Assembly: GCF_021611515.1 (NCBI RefSeq)
Contig: NZ_CP090960.1
Coordinates: 248,001-312,000 of the forward strand
From: Mariluticola halotolerans
GTDB taxonomy: Bacteria; Pseudomonadota; Alphaproteobacteria; Rhizobiales; Devosiaceae
Direction of reading: 5' to 3'
Length of the DNA: 64,000 nt
Part shown: positions 61,896-64,000 of the stretch, piece by piece
Position numbering within the stretch: position 1 is the first letter of the stretch
Layout: each line of letters starts with the position of its first letter
Position numbers and translations under genes: made by a program
The notes under the pieces: model-generated
Databases searched by the model: none
What the model was told of the DNA's origin: nothing
Seen by the model: only the letters and a program-made list of their open reading frames with translations

Positions 61896-63617
61896 ATGGC
61901 AAAAAAGCCCGAGGAATTACGCAGTCACAAGTGGCTCGGCGTCAACGATCTGAGGTCGTTCGGGCACCGGTCGCGGCTATTGCAAATGGGGTATGACCGC
62001 GAAGATTTCAGCGGCAAACCTGTCATTGGCATCCTCAACACATGGTCAGATATCAATCCGTGCCATGCGCATTTCAAAATGCGGGTCGAAGAGGTGAAGC
62101 GTGGTGTGATCCAGGCAGGTGGATTTCCGATCGAGCTTCCCGCCATGACGCTTTCCGAACCGTTTCAGAAACCCACAACCATGCTCTATCGCAACTTTCT
62201 GGCGATGGAAGCGGAGGAGGGTATTCGCAGCTATCCAGTGGACGGTGTGGTGCTTATGGGGGGGTGCGATAAAACCTCTCCGGCATTGCTGATGGGGGCG
62301 ATCTCGGCGGACGTGCCGACGATATTCATGCCTGCAGGCCCGATGTTGCGTGGTAACTGGCGCGGAGAAGTGCTTGGGTCCGGCTCGGACACCTGGAAAT
62401 ACTGGGACGAGAAGCGTGCCGGAAACATCACCGAGCAAGACTGGAAGGAAATAGAAGGCGGAATTGCCCGGTCGTTTGGCACCTGCATGACGATGGGCAC
62501 CGCGGCGACGATGATGTCCGTAATCGAGGCGATGGGATTCACGCTTGCTGGCGCGTCTTCCATTCTTGCCGCCGATTCCGGACACGCGCGCATGGCAACG
62601 CAAACCGGCCGCCGGATTGTCGATATGGTTTGGGATGATCTGAAACCAAGCCAAATTTTGTCCGACCAGTCCGTGGAAAATGGCATCGTGGTGCATCAGG
62701 CCATTGGCGGTTCGACCAATGGAATTATCCATATTCTTGCCATGGCGCGTCGCGCCGGATTGTCGCTTGATTTGCCGCAATTCGATAAGATTTCGGCGCG
62801 GGTGCCGGTGATCGCCAATATCCGTCCGTCAGGCAAATATCTGATGGAAGACTTCTTTTACGCAGGCGGGCTGCTGGCGCTTATGGCCGAATTGCGTGAG
62901 CTTTTGTCGCTTGATTGCCTGACGGTTACCGGGCAAACGCTCGGCAGCCATATTGATGGTGCCCATACGCATAACGCCGATGTCATCCGGTCGCTGGATA
63001 ATCCTGTTTACGCCCAGGGTGCCACTGCAGTGCTCTATGGCAACCTGGCGCCATCCGGCGCTGTCATGAAGCCATCTGCAGCAGATCCTCGTTTTCTCAA
63101 ACACACTGGTCCGGCGCTGGTGTTTGAAAGCTATGACGAGATGAAGGCTGCAATCGACGACGACAATCTGGATGTCACCCCGGACCACGTTCTGGTGCTG
63201 AAAAATGCAGGGCCGCACGGCGCGCCGGGCATGCCTGAATGGGGCATGTTGCCGATTCCTAAAAAGCTGGTGCGGCAGGGTGTGCGCGACATGTTGCGAA
63301 TTTCCGATGCGCGCATGAGTGGTACATCTTATGGCGCCTGTGTTCTGCATGTTGCGCCGGAAGCCTATATCGGAGGGCCGTTGGCCCATGTGCGCACCGG
63401 CGATCTCATTTCTATCGATGTTGATGCGCGTCGTCTCGACGTGCTGATCGATGCGGCGGAATTCGCCCGCCGTGAGGCTGCATTTATGCCGCCACCACCC
63501 AAGCTGGCCAGAGGATATGGTGCCATGTTTGCCCGGCATGTCAGTCAGGCAAATGATGGTTGCGATTTTGATTTCCTCGAAGCTGGCGTCCCGTTACCCG
63601 AAGTTGAGATTCACTAA
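61896..63617 (+). CDS. IlvD/EDD-family sugar-acid dehydratase, L-arabinonate/D-xylonate type
   Basis: 573 residues starting at ATG 61896 (GGGAGG upstream). Cluster cysteines C56 (INPCHAHF), C124 (GCDKTSPA) and C197 (GTCMTMGTAATM) have the same spacings (68, 73) as C59, C127 and C200 that I recall for the characterised rhizobial L-arabinonate dehydratase. It dehydrates an aldonic acid to a 2-keto-3-deoxy acid. With the DapA-type gene, enolase-superfamily gene and GntR it forms a catabolic cluster for a pentonate or hexonate. The open frame to 61698 upstream is not coding. Confidence 0.9.
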   Translation: MAKKPEELRSHKWLGVNDLRSFGHRSRLLQMGYDREDFSGKPVIGILNTWSDINPCHAHFKMRVEEVKRGVIQAGGFPIELPAMTLSEPFQKPTTMLYRNFLAMEAEEGIRSYPVDGVVLMGGCDKTSPALLMGAISADVPTIFMPAGPMLRGNWRGEVLGSGSDTWKYWDEKRAGNITEQDWKEIEGGIARSFGTCMTMGTAATMMSVIEAMGFTLAGASSILAADSGHARMATQTGRRIVDMVWDDLKPSQILSDQSVENGIVVHQAIGGSTNGIIHILAMARRAGLSLDLPQFDKISARVPVIANIRPSGKYLMEDFFYAGGLLALMAELRELLSLDCLTVTGQTLGSHIDGAHTHNADVIRSLDNPVYAQGATAVLYGNLAPSGAVMKPSAADPRFLKHTGPALVFESYDEMKAAIDDDNLDVTPDHVLVLKNAGPHGAPGMPEWGMLPIPKKLVRQGVRDMLRISDARMSGTSYGACVLHVAPEAYIGGPLAHVRTGDLISIDVDARRLDVLIDAAEFARREAAFMPPPPKLARGYGAMFARHVSQANDGCDFDFLEAGVPLPEVEIH

Positions 63618-63628
63618 TGAGAGATCGT

Positions 63629-64000
63629 ATGAACGACACATATGCTGACGGCAAAGACATCATCCGTATCACCGGCGTCAAACTGACGACTTTGCAGACC
63701 CGCCGCCGTACGGGTGCTGTCAGCTCCCATATGATCCTGGAATTGAGCACTGATGCCGGGATTGTTGGTCTTGGTGAAATCTCGGATGTGGATTGCTACC
63801 GCATGTACATGCCGGACCCCGAGGCGGTCCGTGTTGGTATCGAGAAAGTTGCACTGGGACAAAATGCCTTCGAGATCGCGGCGCTACACGAGCGTTTGCT
63901 GGCCTATATGCCGTCCTATTTCCGTTACGCGAATACCTATCCGCCGTTCACCCCGGCATCGCAGATCGCGGCGGGTGTCGAGATGGCCTTTTATGACATC
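63629..64000 (+). CDS. Enolase-superfamily (mandelate racemase/muconate type) protein, cut by window end
   Basis: The frame from ATG 63629 (GAGAGA upstream; an in-frame ATG at 63617 overlaps the dehydratase stop) stays open to the window end, 124 codons. The N-terminal MR/MLE domain is clear: SSHMILELSTDAGIVGLGE and, near the end, ASQIAAGVEMAFYDI. The catalytic barrel lies outside the window, so it could be a dehydratase, racemase or cycloisomerase. Position after an aldonate dehydratase supports sugar-acid metabolism. Confidence 0.83.
   Translation, partial: MNDTYADGKDIIRITGVKLTTLQTRRRTGAVSSHMILELSTDAGIVGLGEISDVDCYRMYMPDPEAVRVGIEKVALGQNAFEIAALHERLLAYMPSYFRYANTYPPFTPASQIAAGVEMAFYDI

Noticed and set aside
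1-64000. CRISPR arrays, insertion sequences, prophage or defence islands
   Set aside because: No spaced direct repeats, transposase, integrase, restriction or toxin-antitoxin genes were seen; the gene order reads as ordinary chromosomal operons.

Overview
The window is a gene-dense stretch of an alphaproteobacterial chromosome, probably Hyphomicrobiales or Rhodobacterales. The lineage call rests on gene content and layout: several TRAP transporters, ccoNOQP plus ccoGHIS, a Cys-cluster FNR, NirK/NirV/pseudoazurin/NnrS, a stand-alone ctaD, a STAS-fused Mla-type permease, tandem Rnk-like proteins and a hemP-hmuSTUV locus carrying its own exbBD-tonB. I see no insertion sequences, phage genes, CRISPR arrays, rRNA or intact tRNA genes. 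Most operons are tightly packed, with 4-base stop/start overlaps.

Layout. 1-1335: 5' part of a winged-helix/TPR regulator that runs off the left edge. 1.5-8.8 kb: a catabolic block with a two-subunit aconitase-X enzyme, an FAD oxidoreductase, a LysR regulator and a TRAP transporter. 9.0-11.5 kb: a MarR regulator divergent from an IlvD/EDD-family dehydratase. 11.5-17.4 kb: an amino-sugar block (nagA, nagB, a second TRAP transporter, a ROK regulator). 17.5-21.3 kb: an MCE/Mla-type lipid transport operon. 21.5-41.4 kb: a low-oxygen, denitrification and nitrosative-stress region: nnrR-like regulator, pseudoazurin, nnrS, nirV, nirK, ccoSIHG, ccoPQON, hemerythrin, fnrL-like regulator, ctaD, a Tim44-like protein, DUF488, a nitronate monooxygenase-like protein, a truncated haemoglobin and a LysR regulator. 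41.6-45.4 kb: metY, dadA and two Rnk-like proteins. 45.9-49.9 kb: a four-gene operon (single-domain response regulator, TPR/outer-membrane barrel, HEAT-repeat protein, GT2 glycosyltransferase) that looks like a compact surface-polysaccharide machine. 49.9-59.3 kb: haem uptake. 59.4-64 kb: an SGNH esterase and a sugar-acid catabolic cluster (GntR, DapA-type aldolase/dehydratase, IlvD/EDD dehydratase, enolase-superfamily protein cut by the right edge).

How it fits together. Four FNR/NnrR-type 14-mers sit in front of pseudoazurin, nirK, ccoG and ccoN/hemerythrin, each with a -10-like hexamer about 22 bases downstream. One low-oxygen/NO regulon therefore probably spans 22-35 kb, run by the two Crp/Fnr proteins encoded beside it. 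No NO reductase or N2O reductase is visible, so the NO made by NirK must be handled by genes outside the window or by the haemoglobin/NnrS side. The most system-like unexplained items are the 46-50 kb polysaccharide operon, a previously easy-to-miss 54-codon ORF coupled to hemP, the FAD-oxidoreductase/aconitase-X pairing, and the TRAP transporter wired to nagAB.
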